From Dermatophagoides farinae (Eukaryota > Arthropoda > Arachnida > Sarcoptiformes > Pyroglyphidae): a stretch of 64,000 nucleotides of DNA. The translations under genes and the position numbers were made by a program. Positions 26,930 to 40,000 of this stretch are shown here, one piece after another (positions within the stretch are counted from its first letter, which is position 1; each line of letters begins with the position of its first letter). Where the stretch lies: assembly GCF_024713945.1 (NCBI RefSeq), contig NC_134678.1, positions 7,874,001-7,938,000 on the forward strand, written 5' to 3'. The notes beneath the pieces were generated by a model. The model did not search any database, was not told the DNA's origin, and worked only from the letters and a program-made list of their open reading frames with translations.

Positions 26930-29900
26930 GATCAGCTGTTTTTTATCTATTTTAAAATTGAGAAAAAAAGAAAAAAATGAATTGATCATTTTAAATTTGA
27001 CGAAATTGATGACAATCGATATAACAAAAAAAAAAACTCAAATATAAAACTTTAAAAGCATTGAACAAAAAAAAACATGATGATCATCAAAAAAAAAATT
27101 CAATTTTTTCATTCATCTGTGATGATATCCATCCTATACATAAGCTCTTTCAATTGAATTAAATTGAATTTAAAAACAAACAATGATGTGTTTGGCAAGA
27201 TCTCCTTCGCTCACTTTTTTTCATTCAATTTTTTTCCATTTTCAACAATAAATTGTTGTAATGAACTTTCAGTGAATTTATTTTTTTTTTCATTTGAAAA
27301 AAAACTTGATAACAATTGAATTCTCTAAAATGGATGATTCATGTGTGTGTGTGTGTGTGTGGATCTTGTTTCAACCGACTTTCACTCTTTTTCTCTATAT
27401 CTCCCAAAAGATTTCATGAAATTTTAGCTCGTTCATTATTGATTGGCCATGTGAAGAAGAAGATGAACGAACAAACGAACCAAACACACACACAGACACA
27501 ACTAGATAGGAATTTTGTGCTACCGAAAAAAAAACGCAACAATTCTTTTTAGTTTTCTGAATATTCTTGTTCTTTCTCACTGTTTTCAGTTTATTGAATT
27601 TTGTTTAATCTATCATTATTATTAATCTCCATTAGGATTTGTGTTTGTTTAAACGAATGAATGCTTTAAAATTAATTCCTTTTCACATAATAACATAATA
27701 TATTGAATCTAAATCTCAATGAAATTGTTTTTGTGATTGGTGGATTTTTTTTCTGGCTCCATTTCTCTCGCTCCCTGAAATTTCTTTTTCAATTAATCAA
27801 TTTAGCAGCCAAAAAAAACCGTTTAGGTTGATTGAATTTTGTTGAAAATTCATCGCTTTTGCTCGTTTTGTGTTTCGAAATAAAAATTTTGGATTATCAT
27901 TCACAAACACAATCACAGGCAAAATGAAAAACCAGTAGAGCAATCATCATCCATTACTTATTGAACTGATTTTTTTTCCTCTTTCTTCAAACAATATTTC
28001 GTGTGTGTGCGTTTATTGTCATTGCAATTTGTCTTTACATAATTTATTTGTTTGTTTTTATTCATCAAGGTCAAAATTCTCAATTTTTTGGTTGTTTTTG
28101 GCTTGTTGTTGTTCTTTTTTCAAATAATAAAAATTATTAACAATTTTTTCCACTTTTTTTCACTTTACAAAATTGATTCAAACACATCACTCATCGGAGA
28201 AAAAACTTTTTCTTTCCTCAGATGTTTGACAAATATTAAAACCTATCGATATCAATAAATTGCTGTTGTTGTTGTTGTTGTTCATTGAATTCAAAAGTGA
28301 TTGAAAAGGAGAAAATCTAATTATAATTTGATGCAACAATCAATCTTCTTTTTCTTGTTATTGAAAGAAAAGTTTCAACATTTTCTTAACTTACTTGAAA
28401 CTGAAAATAACAATGACAACAACAACAACAATAGCAAACAACAGCGACAGATAATATCTCACATGGTAGAAAAAAAAACTCATTTTGTCAATTGAAAATC
28501 GAAAATTGAATTGAATTTGAAATTTGAAAAAAAATAAAAACAAAACAAAAAAAAAGAAATTTGAACCATTACCTGCAATAGCAGAAAAACAATGAAAGAT
28601 TTTTTTGTTTTTTTTTTGTTTTTGTTCAAGTTTAAGTTTTTCATTGATATTGGTATAGACAAAAATGATCACGATGAATTTCAACACGCACGTATTTCAA
28701 TTTAGATTTCGGAAATTTCAAAAATACTCTGGTTTCACTAGACAAAACACGATTTTTTCGTTCTTTTTTTAGAAAAAAAAACGGAAACTTTTCATTCTGT
28801 TTACTGGTCAATTCGATTTTTTTACTTTCATTCTTCCATTTTCTATGACCTCTAAATTTTCTAGTTTTTTTCGATCGATTCGTTTTAGTTTAGATAGTAG
28901 TAACATTCATCAATCATCAAAGTGGTGGCTGAAACAAAAAGAAAACTGAAAAACATTTTCGACTGTGAAACCAACTTTTTTTTTCTGCAACCCACTATTG
29001 TCGAAAACAACAACAGCAACAACAGCAAAAAAAAATTACCGGATACCATTGGAATTAACCGGAGGGACAATTTCGATTCATTCATTTATTCATATCATTA
29101 GTGTTCACGTCAACGAATATTTGTTTCGTAGAATAATAATCATTATTTTTATCCATCCATTTATGATGGATGAAAATCCGGATGTGATTTTTGTGTTTGT
29201 GCGTGTGTGTGTGTGTGTTGGTGACATTTTTCTTCCGTTTCTTTTTTCATGAACAGAATTTCTCTATTATTCATTCCATTATTTTTTCTCACGCTGTTTA
29301 TGTGCATTTGCATGATTTAATGATTCTGTTTTATTATTTCACAAGAAAGTTCAAGATTCACAATTTCTAGTATGGTATTTTGTGCATATGTGTGTTGAAA
29401 ACTACAATTGGAAAACAGAGAACGAAAAAAATCAAGAATCGGTTGAATAATTCAGCCATGTCAAACACACACACATGCACACTTGTTTTAACCTTTTTTC
29501 GTACATTTTTGATGTTGTCGTTGTTTTTCGTTTATATTTTCATAAAACACGTGTTTATGATTTCGTATGTGAAATGTAATCTGAATGTAATTTGTGTTAT
29601 TTAAACCAATTCATTACAGAAAAACAAAATTCCGATTAAATTGGAATTCCAATTTCGAGTGATTAGTGTCTTGATTTGTTCCGATAAAAATAAATCAAAT
29701 CAACGAAAAACAAAAAAAGTTAAAGAATCTTTATTTTTCTCATTCAGACCTGGATTACTAAAATAGATCGATAATAATTGTGTTTGTTTGTTCGTTTGAT
29801 TACGACAATGGCAATCATTATGATCATCATCAATTGTTATTGTGGTCGCTGATGTGATATCATCGATATCGTCAAAAACATGAAGAAAAACATGTTAAGT

Positions 29901-32900
29901 GATGTTTAATTTGACTTTTCTTTTCTTTTTTTTTTGTTGCGTAGAAAACGAAAGAATTATGAAAGAGAGGTGAAAAGAAAAAACGAATTTCATCATATAT
30001 TATTGTCTGATTGTATAGAATATTGTATGAGAAGGAATGAGAGAAAAGAAAATGAAAAGAAATTAACACGAAAAGTCCATTTCGAAATCTTTCGTTCCTT
30101 TTGGTAAAAATGCAAAGAGAATGTCATTATCATTATATTACAACACAATGTGAAAATATTTAGGGTACTGAATAATAAAAAACATACATTGACCAAACAC
30201 TAAATAAATGAATGTATCTAATGTTTCGTGTATTGTGGATCAATCATCCAAATGATGATGTATATGATGATGTTTTTGTTGTTGTTGTTGTTGACAATCA
30301 TACTTTTTTTTCGTTGTCGTTTATTTCCATTTGGTTTTTTTTGATTTTCTTGGATTTTTTTTTTTTTTCTCTTTTTTTGCATTGATGATATTTGATTGCC
30401 TATAATGACTATGATGATGGTGATGATGATTATCAAAAACATTTTGGATATGGAATTCATCTATTTAGGTTTCAAAAAACGTTTCTTATATACAGTAAAG
30501 TCATTACTATAATGGGTAAGATATATAAATTAATAATAATTTGCAATATTTTTTTTCTCTTGTACAAATATACCAAATATTTGATTATGATCATGATCAT
30601 GATCATGATTGTGATGATGATGATGATGACGGAAATGAAATAAAATGATGTAATGGAATGCAATGCAATGTTTCTTTTCGCTTTGATGATGATGGTTGAT
30701 TCTTGCATATAATTCTATATTTGTCTATTTTGCTTTTGCTATTTTTTCTTGTTGTTGTTGTTACTTATTTGAAAGTTAGGAAAAAAAACTTTTTTAATTT
30801 GTCACTTTTGAATCTTATTCTACCAACTTCCTACACACACACACTGACAGAATTGTAATTTGTTGTTGTTCACTCGTGCTTGAATCATTCCTGGTCTTAT
30901 CAATTAAGATTATGTATGGAAATTTTGAATGAAATGAATATAGTAGAGAATCATGCATAAGATTCAGGAGTTGTTTGTTAAAGCTAGCTACAGCTTTCTT
31001 GTGTAACATTTTTTTTCATTTTATTCACACAATTATCATTGTGTCATCATTATTGTGTGGTCGTTTCGTTTTTTTTTCTGCCATATTAATAATTGAATAT
31101 ATGTGAGTGTGTGTAACATTTGATTGTTGAGTAGCATCATCTGTGATGTTTACACGTTCATTACACCTTGATCAATAAATTTTCTTGGTTTTAATGTGTT
31201 GTTGTCTCTCTAAATATCTAATCCAGGATTTTTTTTTTTCATTTTACAAAATCGTCATTATTATTAGATATTTGATTCAATTTATCTATCGTTAATGTGT
31301 AATATAACAATATTAAGTAACAACGACGTTGATGTCGTTAAAAGATGTCGTTTTTTGTTTTCATTTTGATTTTTTTTTTATATACTAGAAAAATTAATGG
31401 ACAACCAATAAACATTTCATTAGCAATACACATTTTTGAAAATCGAGAGAAAAAATTTCTCATTTTGTTTGTTTCGTTTTGTTTTTATAAATCCATCATC
31501 ATCATCATCATCATCATCATAAGAGCTTCCGATGGATTTAGTAAATGTTTCTTTCAAATAAAAGGAAAACATCATTTTTTCTAACATTCAATCATGAGAA
31601 AAAAATTGATCTACTGATAAATACGGGCGATGATTTCATTTTATTTTGATTTCATTTTTTTCTTGCTGAAAAGAAAATAAAGTTCAATCAAAATCTATTC
31701 AACAATAACATTTATTTTCTACGTAAATCATGGTATAATAACCATAATAATAATAATAATAAAATGAGAATGAAAAGGAAAATCCTAAAGTTGGTGATGA
31801 TAAAAACATCATTTTCTTTCACCAAAAAAGTTTAATTGACCATCTAAAATTCAATTCTTTTTTTTTCATTCTTTCCGGGAAACTTTGAAAATCTGAATGT
31901 TCAGGAAAAGTTAGTTTTTTCGCATGCTGGTAGTGTAATGTGTTATTATTATAGTTGTTGTTGATCATGGCGGGCCATTTAATTTCCTTTTTTTCTCAAG
32001 AATGAAATTTTTGAACCTTTTTTTTCTTTGTAATAAAAAAAATGTAATCGTCATTTTATCAACTTCAACCAATGTTGATGATACCAAACACGACACTTGA
32101 CATTTGTTTATTTTCTTTTTCTCTTTCATTCACTATTTTCATTTATATTATTGTTATCATCATTATTCAGGAAAATTTTTTTTTTTGCAGAATTTGAACT
32201 GAATATATTTATTTTCCTATAATATTCTGGAACAATGGAATAAAATTTCAATTTTTCTTTCATTTTGTTTGTTTTTTCTGATCAAACAGAATTTTCCATT
32301 ACATTTTTTCAATTAATTCGATTGAGATGATTTTTCTTCTTAGCAAAAGAAAAGAATCAAACTGTTGAAAATGAAAACATTGATCATATTTTGTATATTG
32401 TTCGAGCACTTTCTAAAATTTTACATATACCTATAAACTGTTTTGTTGTATTCACATATTTAATTTGTATAATTTAAAATGAAACCATTCGTAATTCTAA
32501 CACAAACAAACAATAGGTTTATTTCAAAAACTTGCAAACATTGGTTTCTCTCTTTTACAAATTCCGGACACAAATAAAAAGACAAATTGTCAAATTCTCA
32601 CGTCATTTTTTTTGTTAGGTTTATTCTTGTTTTTTTTTGCTTGTCATTTCACTACACATTTTGATCTGAAGCTTTTGATTCTAAAGTTGACAACAACACC
32701 ATGATCGTTTTGTTCTGAAGAGAACAAAAAACGATTCATAAAAGCATTGGAAATTGTCTTTGAAAATGAAATGAAGAATAAGAAATGAGCCAGCAGAATG
32801 GAAAAAAACCATGTATGTGTGTATGTGTGTGTTTAGAAAAAGTCAGAATTTTATTCTTTGATCAAAATTCCTTTCGCTTTCCATTTCTTTCACCGGCATT

Positions 32901-33242
32901 GTTATCAATAACTAATGATGACGACAATAGACTCGTTTTTCGAGTGTAGAATAAATGGGAAAAAGTTCTGGTATTTTTTTTTCTCTTTCATCTCGAACAA
33001 ATTTTCATTAAATGATGATTTTTATTGTTATTATTTCGTTGTATTGTATCCATTTCTGTAGTAATAATCAAGAAAAAAAATGGCAATCATCAGCAAATTT
33101 TGCCTCTTTTTTTTTGTTGAAGAGATGTTTATCGTTTTGATTTTTTTCTGTTGAAAATGATTACGGTCCATAGAGAAATTATACTTTTCTTTTCTCGAAT
33201 TCATTTAAATTCTACTGATGTAATTACATTGCTTTAATATTC

Positions 33243-33260
33243 ACTGTGAAATTTCACAGT
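33243..33260. repeat. Perfect 18-bp palindrome
   Basis: ACTGTGAAATTTCACAGT equals its own reverse complement. It is intergenic. It could be a dimeric transcription-factor site or chance; nothing nearby decides. Confidence 0.85.
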
Positions 33261-35787
33261 AGAGTTTTTTTTTTTGATTTTCTTAATCAAATTGAACACG
33301 CAAATTGTTATTGTTTAAGCTAATCATCATGATGATAATAATGAATCGTACTTTTAATGATTTGATCATTTTTTCTATCATTTTGTTTTGTTTATGATGA
33401 AAATAAATAATGTCAATGGGAGGGGGAGACACTCACAGCTACAGAACAATTGTCATGTTAGTGAATAAAAAAAAATTTGTATGCAATTGTCCAGCATATT
33501 CATGATTCGAAACATACAACAATAAGAATCAATGAATTTTGAATGAATGAAAAATGAGCAGAGAAATGAAAAATGATGGCAATTTAAAGTATGGCCCAAA
33601 GCTTAGTGATCCATCCATGCAACAATTTTCAGATTTTCATTTATTAATTTTTAGTCTAAACTAGAGAAAAAGAACAGGAAAATAAAATTTAGACCATTTG
33701 GAATCAAATGCTGATGATGTCTATTGTTATTTTTTTGGATTAAAAAAAACTTCATGTCAAAATACATGCAATGTATGTGTGTGTGTGTGACATTAAAACA
33801 ACTACACATATTTTTTTTGGAGAAAAAGAAGAAAAGAAAATATTTACAATATGTTTAAACGGTATTGGTGCTGGTCTATGATGTTATGGTTTAGTTTTGG
33901 TTTTTGATCAATTAATCATTCACGTTTGTTTTTTATTTTCATTATTATTTCAATCATAATGAATGGTGATTATAATTAATATTTATTCGATTTAATTTAT
34001 GAATGATAAATTGACATTGACATTGTTTTTTGTTTTGCTTTTCATTTATTTTATCTAATTAATAATGATTTTTTTTTCGTTTTTTCTGATATCAAGCATT
34101 AATTCATTTCTATATTATTTTTGATAAGTAGTAGTAGTAGTTGTAGGAGTATTATAGTCAATACACTATGTTGAATTGAATTTAATCTTATTTCAACTCT
34201 TGTTGTTGATGAAAAATTGATTGACCAATGTCTCGAGAGAGGCCAAAATAGACAGAAGAAAAAAAAAGTGGTCATAGAAATGAAAATTAATGTTCAATGT
34301 ATCTACATGTGAATTTTGTGGCAAATAAAAAACCAATCATAATGTTTCTTATCGGTTATGATTGTGGGATAGAAAGAGAGTGAGAGAAAATTTTTCAAAT
34401 AATAGAAATTCAATAAAAATTTTATAATGTATTAACAATGATCATCATCATTATCATATGAATGAAAAGAGAATTTGTACATTTGAATTTGAAATTTGTG
34501 TTTTTTCTTTTTTTTTGGAAAAAATGAATAATTCTTCCATTCACCCACATAGTGTTTTTTTTGTTTGATGCACATCAACAACAAACAGACACTTTGGTAG
34601 ATTATACAAGTTTTTTTTGAGGCTACACATTTTTTTTCATTTGAAAATCTTTTTTTTTTATTTTCATTTGAATTCCAATTTTTTTTTGTATGTTTCGTAA
34701 ATCTAAAACCATTGAATTGTGACAACAGCAATCAAAAAAAGCCAAATAAATTGTGATTATCACCACCACATACTTACCCAATTAAAATTGGTTCAACTTG
34801 AAAACTTTTGATGTAGAAAAAAAACTTGCCGTTTAGTGAATATTTCGATTAATTCGATTCCAAATAATCCAAACGCCGGAAACAATAACCGATTTGAAGC
34901 ACACACACACACACACACACACAAACACCTAGAGAGTTCACAAAAATTCAGAATAAAATGACACACGCACACAAAAGTTTTGAATTTTAAATCCATATAG
35001 TAAAAACTATCCCAAAAAATGATGATGATGATGATGTTTAACGGAATAAGATTCTCGACAAACTAAATTGCTCTCTGTATTTTACAAGACGACGACTACG
35101 ATAACAACCAGTTGGTTGTATTTCGTTTTTTTTTTTTTTTGGCCTGATTATATAGCTTGAATCTTGCGTTGCAAATGAATTTTTTTTTACTCCATTTCTT
35201 TTGCTTTGCTTTGTTGGAATGATGATGATGTGTTTGTGCATGTGTGTTTTATTGAATGAATTTTTTTTCCACTGAGAAAGAATTATCATTGATTATATAA
35301 TCGACAAACTTTAGTTTGATATAATCATCGTGTGTGTGTGTGTGTTTTTTTTTGTGTGTGCCTCACAGTTAGTTAGTTTGTGTCCATCACAAAACAAGAT
35401 CATTGTCGAATAATGTATTTTATGTGTGCGTTGGGTGGGAGGTGGAACTTGAAATTTCTTTTATTCATCTTTAGCGCAGCCTCATAATTTTAGATGAAGA
35501 TATGAAAAAAAAAAATTTCCTGATAACAAAACAACGCCATCTTTTTCTTGTTTTGGGTTACATATAACTTTATTCTTTCTTTAATCATTCAAATGAATGG
35601 GTAAAACATTTGATAAATAATTTGTATATAATTTGTAATAATAATAATAATAATAAAAATTCATCAGCAAAAAAAAAACCAAGAGGAGAAAGAAAACATT
35701 CAGGTGTGAACAAGAAGAGAAAAAAAAACAAGAGAACAACAACAAAAAAAAATGAAGAGAAAAAAATTCAACATTGAACATTCATAT

Positions 35788-35791
<4 letters not shown>

Positions 35792-35831
<40 letters not shown>
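35792..35831. repeat. (GA)n microsatellite, about 20 units
   Basis: The longest uninterrupted dinucleotide array in the window. GA/CT tracts of this length can act as GAGA-factor-type sites in arthropods (family knowledge), but no gene start is evident next to it. Confidence 0.95.
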
Positions 35832-35834
<3 letters not shown>

Positions 35835-37020
35835 TCAAAGTTTCAGTTAATGTAATTTGTCATACACAATGTTGATGATGATGATGTTTTGTTTCGTCTT
35901 TGTCTTTGTCTTTGATGATTTTGTTGAAAATAATGATTCAATAATGAATGTGAATAAGGATTTCACATTTTTGTTATTGTTGTTGTTGTTGTTGTTTGTT
36001 TGTTTATTGTTTGGTGTTGTTTGTATATAAATATTATTGATCTCTTTTCATCGGTTGATTGATTGATTGATTGTATAATGACATCAACAACATTAAAATT
36101 GTCCATAAAACAAAAAAAAACAGGTCATAACAATAAAAAATAATAAAGGAATAGAATCAATTAACAAAAAAAAAACGAAAAAAAAATTTCTATAGTCCAT
36201 ATGACTGAGAATTCAATCATCATTCATTTCAAATGAATGAAAAAAAATGTCCAATAACAACAACAACAACAACAACGATGATGATGAAGAAATGATCATT
36301 GATTTTGTGTGTATGTTTGTGTGAAAAAAATGAAAAGAAAAATCAGAATATATAGAATCGAGGCAGCAGGCAAAAGAAAATAAAAAAAAAGAGAAAAAAT
36401 TGGTGTCGTTCTTTTTCATTTCATTAAATTCTGTTTTTTTCGAGAGAAAGCGACCGGAAAAAAATGTACTAAATAATAATAAAAGCTGAAAATCGGAAAA
36501 AAGTTTGATTTGTTTCACTTGATTTTTGCACATTGCATATATATAGATTCTTTTTTTTTTGTTGCTTAAAAAAGGAAGTATATAGTGTGTGTGTGTGTGT
36601 GTGTGTTTGTAAGTTTTTTTCGTATACGAAAATTTCATAAAGAATTTTTCCCATAGTTTTTTCTTTCTCGACGAAATGGAGAAAAGAAGAGAAAATTAAT
36701 TTCCAAAATAAAAGAATTGTGGTTGGTTGATTGGTTAAAAAAATTTGGAGAAAGATCTGTTGGATGGTTTGTCGGATGGTTTTTTTTCAACTGTAGTTGT
36801 TTCAGGTTTTTTTTAAAGTAAAGAGTATGAGATATAGATGAAGAAAGACGTAAGATTTATATCAAATAAAAAACGAAAACTTAAACGTAAAAACAGGTAG
36901 TAAATGAAGGAGGGAGAATGATGAAATGATTTTTTCGTTTGTTTGTAAAAAGGTTTTTTTTGTTCTTTCACGAATAATGAAATTTTGGTTTCGGCTTTTT
37001 TTCCTGTGGTTGGTCGATTT

Positions 37021-37026
37021 TTTATT
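37021..37026 (-). terminator. Candidate poly(A) signal of HDAC gene
   Basis: TTTATT on the plus strand reads AATAAA on the minus strand, about a dozen bases after the HDAC stop codon at 37038-37040. Position is close for a polyadenylation signal; a more distal one may be used. Confidence 0.35.
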
Positions 37027-37037
37027 TGTTTTTTTTT

Positions 37038-40000
37038 TTATTTTTCACCATCGCCACCTCTACCACCACCAGTTTCATTGCTACCATTACCACCGTTACC
37101 ACCATCTTCTTCCATTGGTTCATCCAATATGATTTCCGTTTGTTCTGTTGTCGATTCTGGGCTGAATTTTTTTTTATGATTAGCTTTGGTGATTGTCTTT
37201 AATTTTTTTTTCAAAAATCTAACCTTTGTACATGTGTCATGGTCAATGAAGCCATTGCGGATACTGTTTCACATTCTTCAATCTCTTTACGTTGTGCTTC
37301 TAATGCATCACAATTGACCAGATGTGCATAACGTCGTAGATTTGACCAATGTTGAGCTTGAGTTTCAAATTATTCATATTAGAAAAAGAAAAATTTACTA
37401 ATTTTTTTCACTTACATTGAATCTGTATGACACGATTCAATAGATTGACAGCGATCGGCGTTGGTTTACGTGTAATTTCTTCATCAGAAATTGCTGTCAC
37501 CTGATCACCAAGTAATGCAGATACACAAGCTTGTGCACAATCACAAATAGCTGTCAATTCATAGCTATTTATTGGGTGAAAAATTATGATTTGTTATAAT
37601 TAATCAATGAATTCGAAAGAAAACAACCAAACACATACCCTCCTTCCAATGCCATAACCACTTGACCATTGGCTAATGTTAATAATTGTTGTGTCATATA
37701 AGCAAAACATGCAGGTGAAACAAGATAACCACCCAATGGTGGTGGATGTCCACGTGCAGCATCAAAACCACATGCGACTAGAACAATTTCGGGATCATAT
37801 TGACGAGCAATAGGCATCACGATCGTACGAAATGCAGCAACATATTCTGCATCACCAATCGGTGGATTCAATGCACCATTGAATCCAATATTCACATTGA
37901 AACCGATACCAGGGCCAATACCGATTTCGGTTAGATCACCAGTACCAGGGAAAAAATTACCCTCATCATGACGATGCAGTGAAATGTATAAGACACCTGG
38001 ATCATCATAGAATGATTGTTGTAATCCATTACCATGATGTACATCCCAGTCCACGATTAATATTCGTTTTAAACTTAGTTTTTGTTGTAAAATTTTTGCC
38101 GCAATTGCCAATGAATTGAAAAAACAGAAACCCATCGGTTGCTGATATTCAGCATGACTACCAGGTGGACGTACAATAGCGAAGCCATTCTATTCATTCA
38201 TTGAATTGGCAATTTAAATTAGTAATCAGGACAATTATTATAAACATACTTTGACTTCTTTCAACGCAACACGAGTTGCTAATTCGATTACACAGCCGGC
38301 AGCCATACGAGCTGCACCAGCTGTATGTATTTCATTCCATGTCGTATCCGAATCGACACCGATTCCGCCACATGGTAACATGACTAATGATTTGATAGGT
38401 AAATCAGCTAGAAAATGAAATTTGAATGAAAAATAAATGAATCAATCATTTGACATGATTACCTAATTTAGCTGGATCAATCTTATGACGATTATGTAAT
38501 GAGGATCCAAATAATAATGTATAAGCTTCACTATGGCAAATTTGTATCTCATCCAAAGTGGCTTTTCGAGATCGAACACGCTTTTGAAAACAACAACAGA
38601 AAAAAATGAATTTCAATAATCATTTTTTGTTCCGGAAAAATTCATTTACCTCACAACGTCCAGCTAATCCTGTTTCGGTAATACGTGCCCAAATACTTTG
38701 TAAACGACCACCATGTTCAGGATGTTGAAATGTATCATTACAATTACATTGATGTTTTTGCATAAAACTATCATATACTAATGCTGTTGTAAAACGATAA
38801 TTTCCATTTGGTGTTGGTTGTGGTGGCGGTGGTTGTTGTTGTTGATAATTATTATTACCAACAATCAAATCTGGACTAGTTGTTCCTGTTACTGGACTTC
38901 CAGGTGAGGTATTATGGCCACTATTGTTATTAGCATTATTATTGTGACTAAGCATCACTTGTGGACTAGATAATGTGCGAGATAATGGTCTACCAGGATT
39001 CATTGGCTGATAATTATGATGATGATGATGAGGATGATATTGATGATTCAAATGTAGATAATGTGGATGAGTATTTTGCGTCTGTGGATGATGATGATGA
39101 TGCATTAATAATTGAGCTGCTGTTGTTCCAGCTGCTGTTGCTGTTGCTGCTGTACCAGATAATAATGGTGAACGGAAAGCGCTATTACTGGTGGCTGATT
39201 GTAGAAAATTATTACCACCACTTCCAGTAATAGCTCTTTGATAGAATGCAGCCCATGTTGGATCAATAATTGGATACGTAGCTAATGGTGTTGTTGGTAA
39301 TATCGATGTTGTTGTTGCAGGTGCCGTATTTGTTAAACCTAAAAATGGTAAACAATATTGTTGTTGTTGTTGGAGTTGTTGTTGAATTTGTTGTTGTTGT
39401 TGTAGGGCTTGTTGAATATTACTTGCGCTAGCTGTTGATGTTAAACGAAATGGTGATAAGTTTGTTGGAAACATTAAATCGGCAGCTGTAGCTGTATTTT
39501 GATTTAATGTTGTTGTTGTTGTTGTTGTTGCATTTGGACTAGTTGATGATGATTTTTCTTCTTCACTAGCCGATCGTTTTTTGGTCAAATCAATCACCTG
39601 ATCAGATATGTCTTCAGGATTTCCTTTGGTCTTTTTTAATGCTTGTTGATCATTTGATTCTTGCGTCATCATTGCTGCTTCAGCCGCAACTGCTGCTTCA
39701 GTTTCTTCTTCAACATTTTCGACCATTTGTCCTTTACTTGAAGCCCTTGTCAATACAGCATTACGTATGTGTTGCTTAACTAGACTAGATGTTGTTGGTG
39801 ATGGTTTTGTCAATGATGATGATTGCTGACCTGTACTATTAGATGATCCACCGGATGATAATAATGCAGGATGACCTAATGGTAATGGTGCACTTTGTGT
39901 TCGGCCTAATGGTCGCTGTACTATTCTTGCAGCATGTAATGCTGCAGTTGGTCGTATTGGTCCACCGGCCGTTATTGAATATGTACCACCACCACCACCA

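Larger units (their letters stand above)
26930..37037. other. About 10 kb gap with no recognised gene
   Basis: Both flanking genes are on the minus strand, so the GPCR promoter and any 5' non-coding exons should lie in the low-coordinate part and the HDAC 3' UTR at the high end. I see microsatellites throughout, a perfect 18-bp palindrome at 33243-33260, a (GA)n run at 35792-35831, an AGATGGCG octamer on the minus strand at 35535-35542, and no frame with coding character on either strand. Short non-coding RNA genes cannot be excluded by eye. Confidence 0.5.

Noticed and set aside
26930-26989. Upstream in-frame ATG adding 20 Phe-rich residues to the GPCR
   Set aside because: The added sequence reads as a polypyrimidine tract ending in TAG, that is, a splice acceptor for an upstream non-coding exon.
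30590-30625. ATGATC/GATG repeats that form nested palindromes
   Set aside because: Simple-sequence repeat; self-complementarity follows from the repeat unit.
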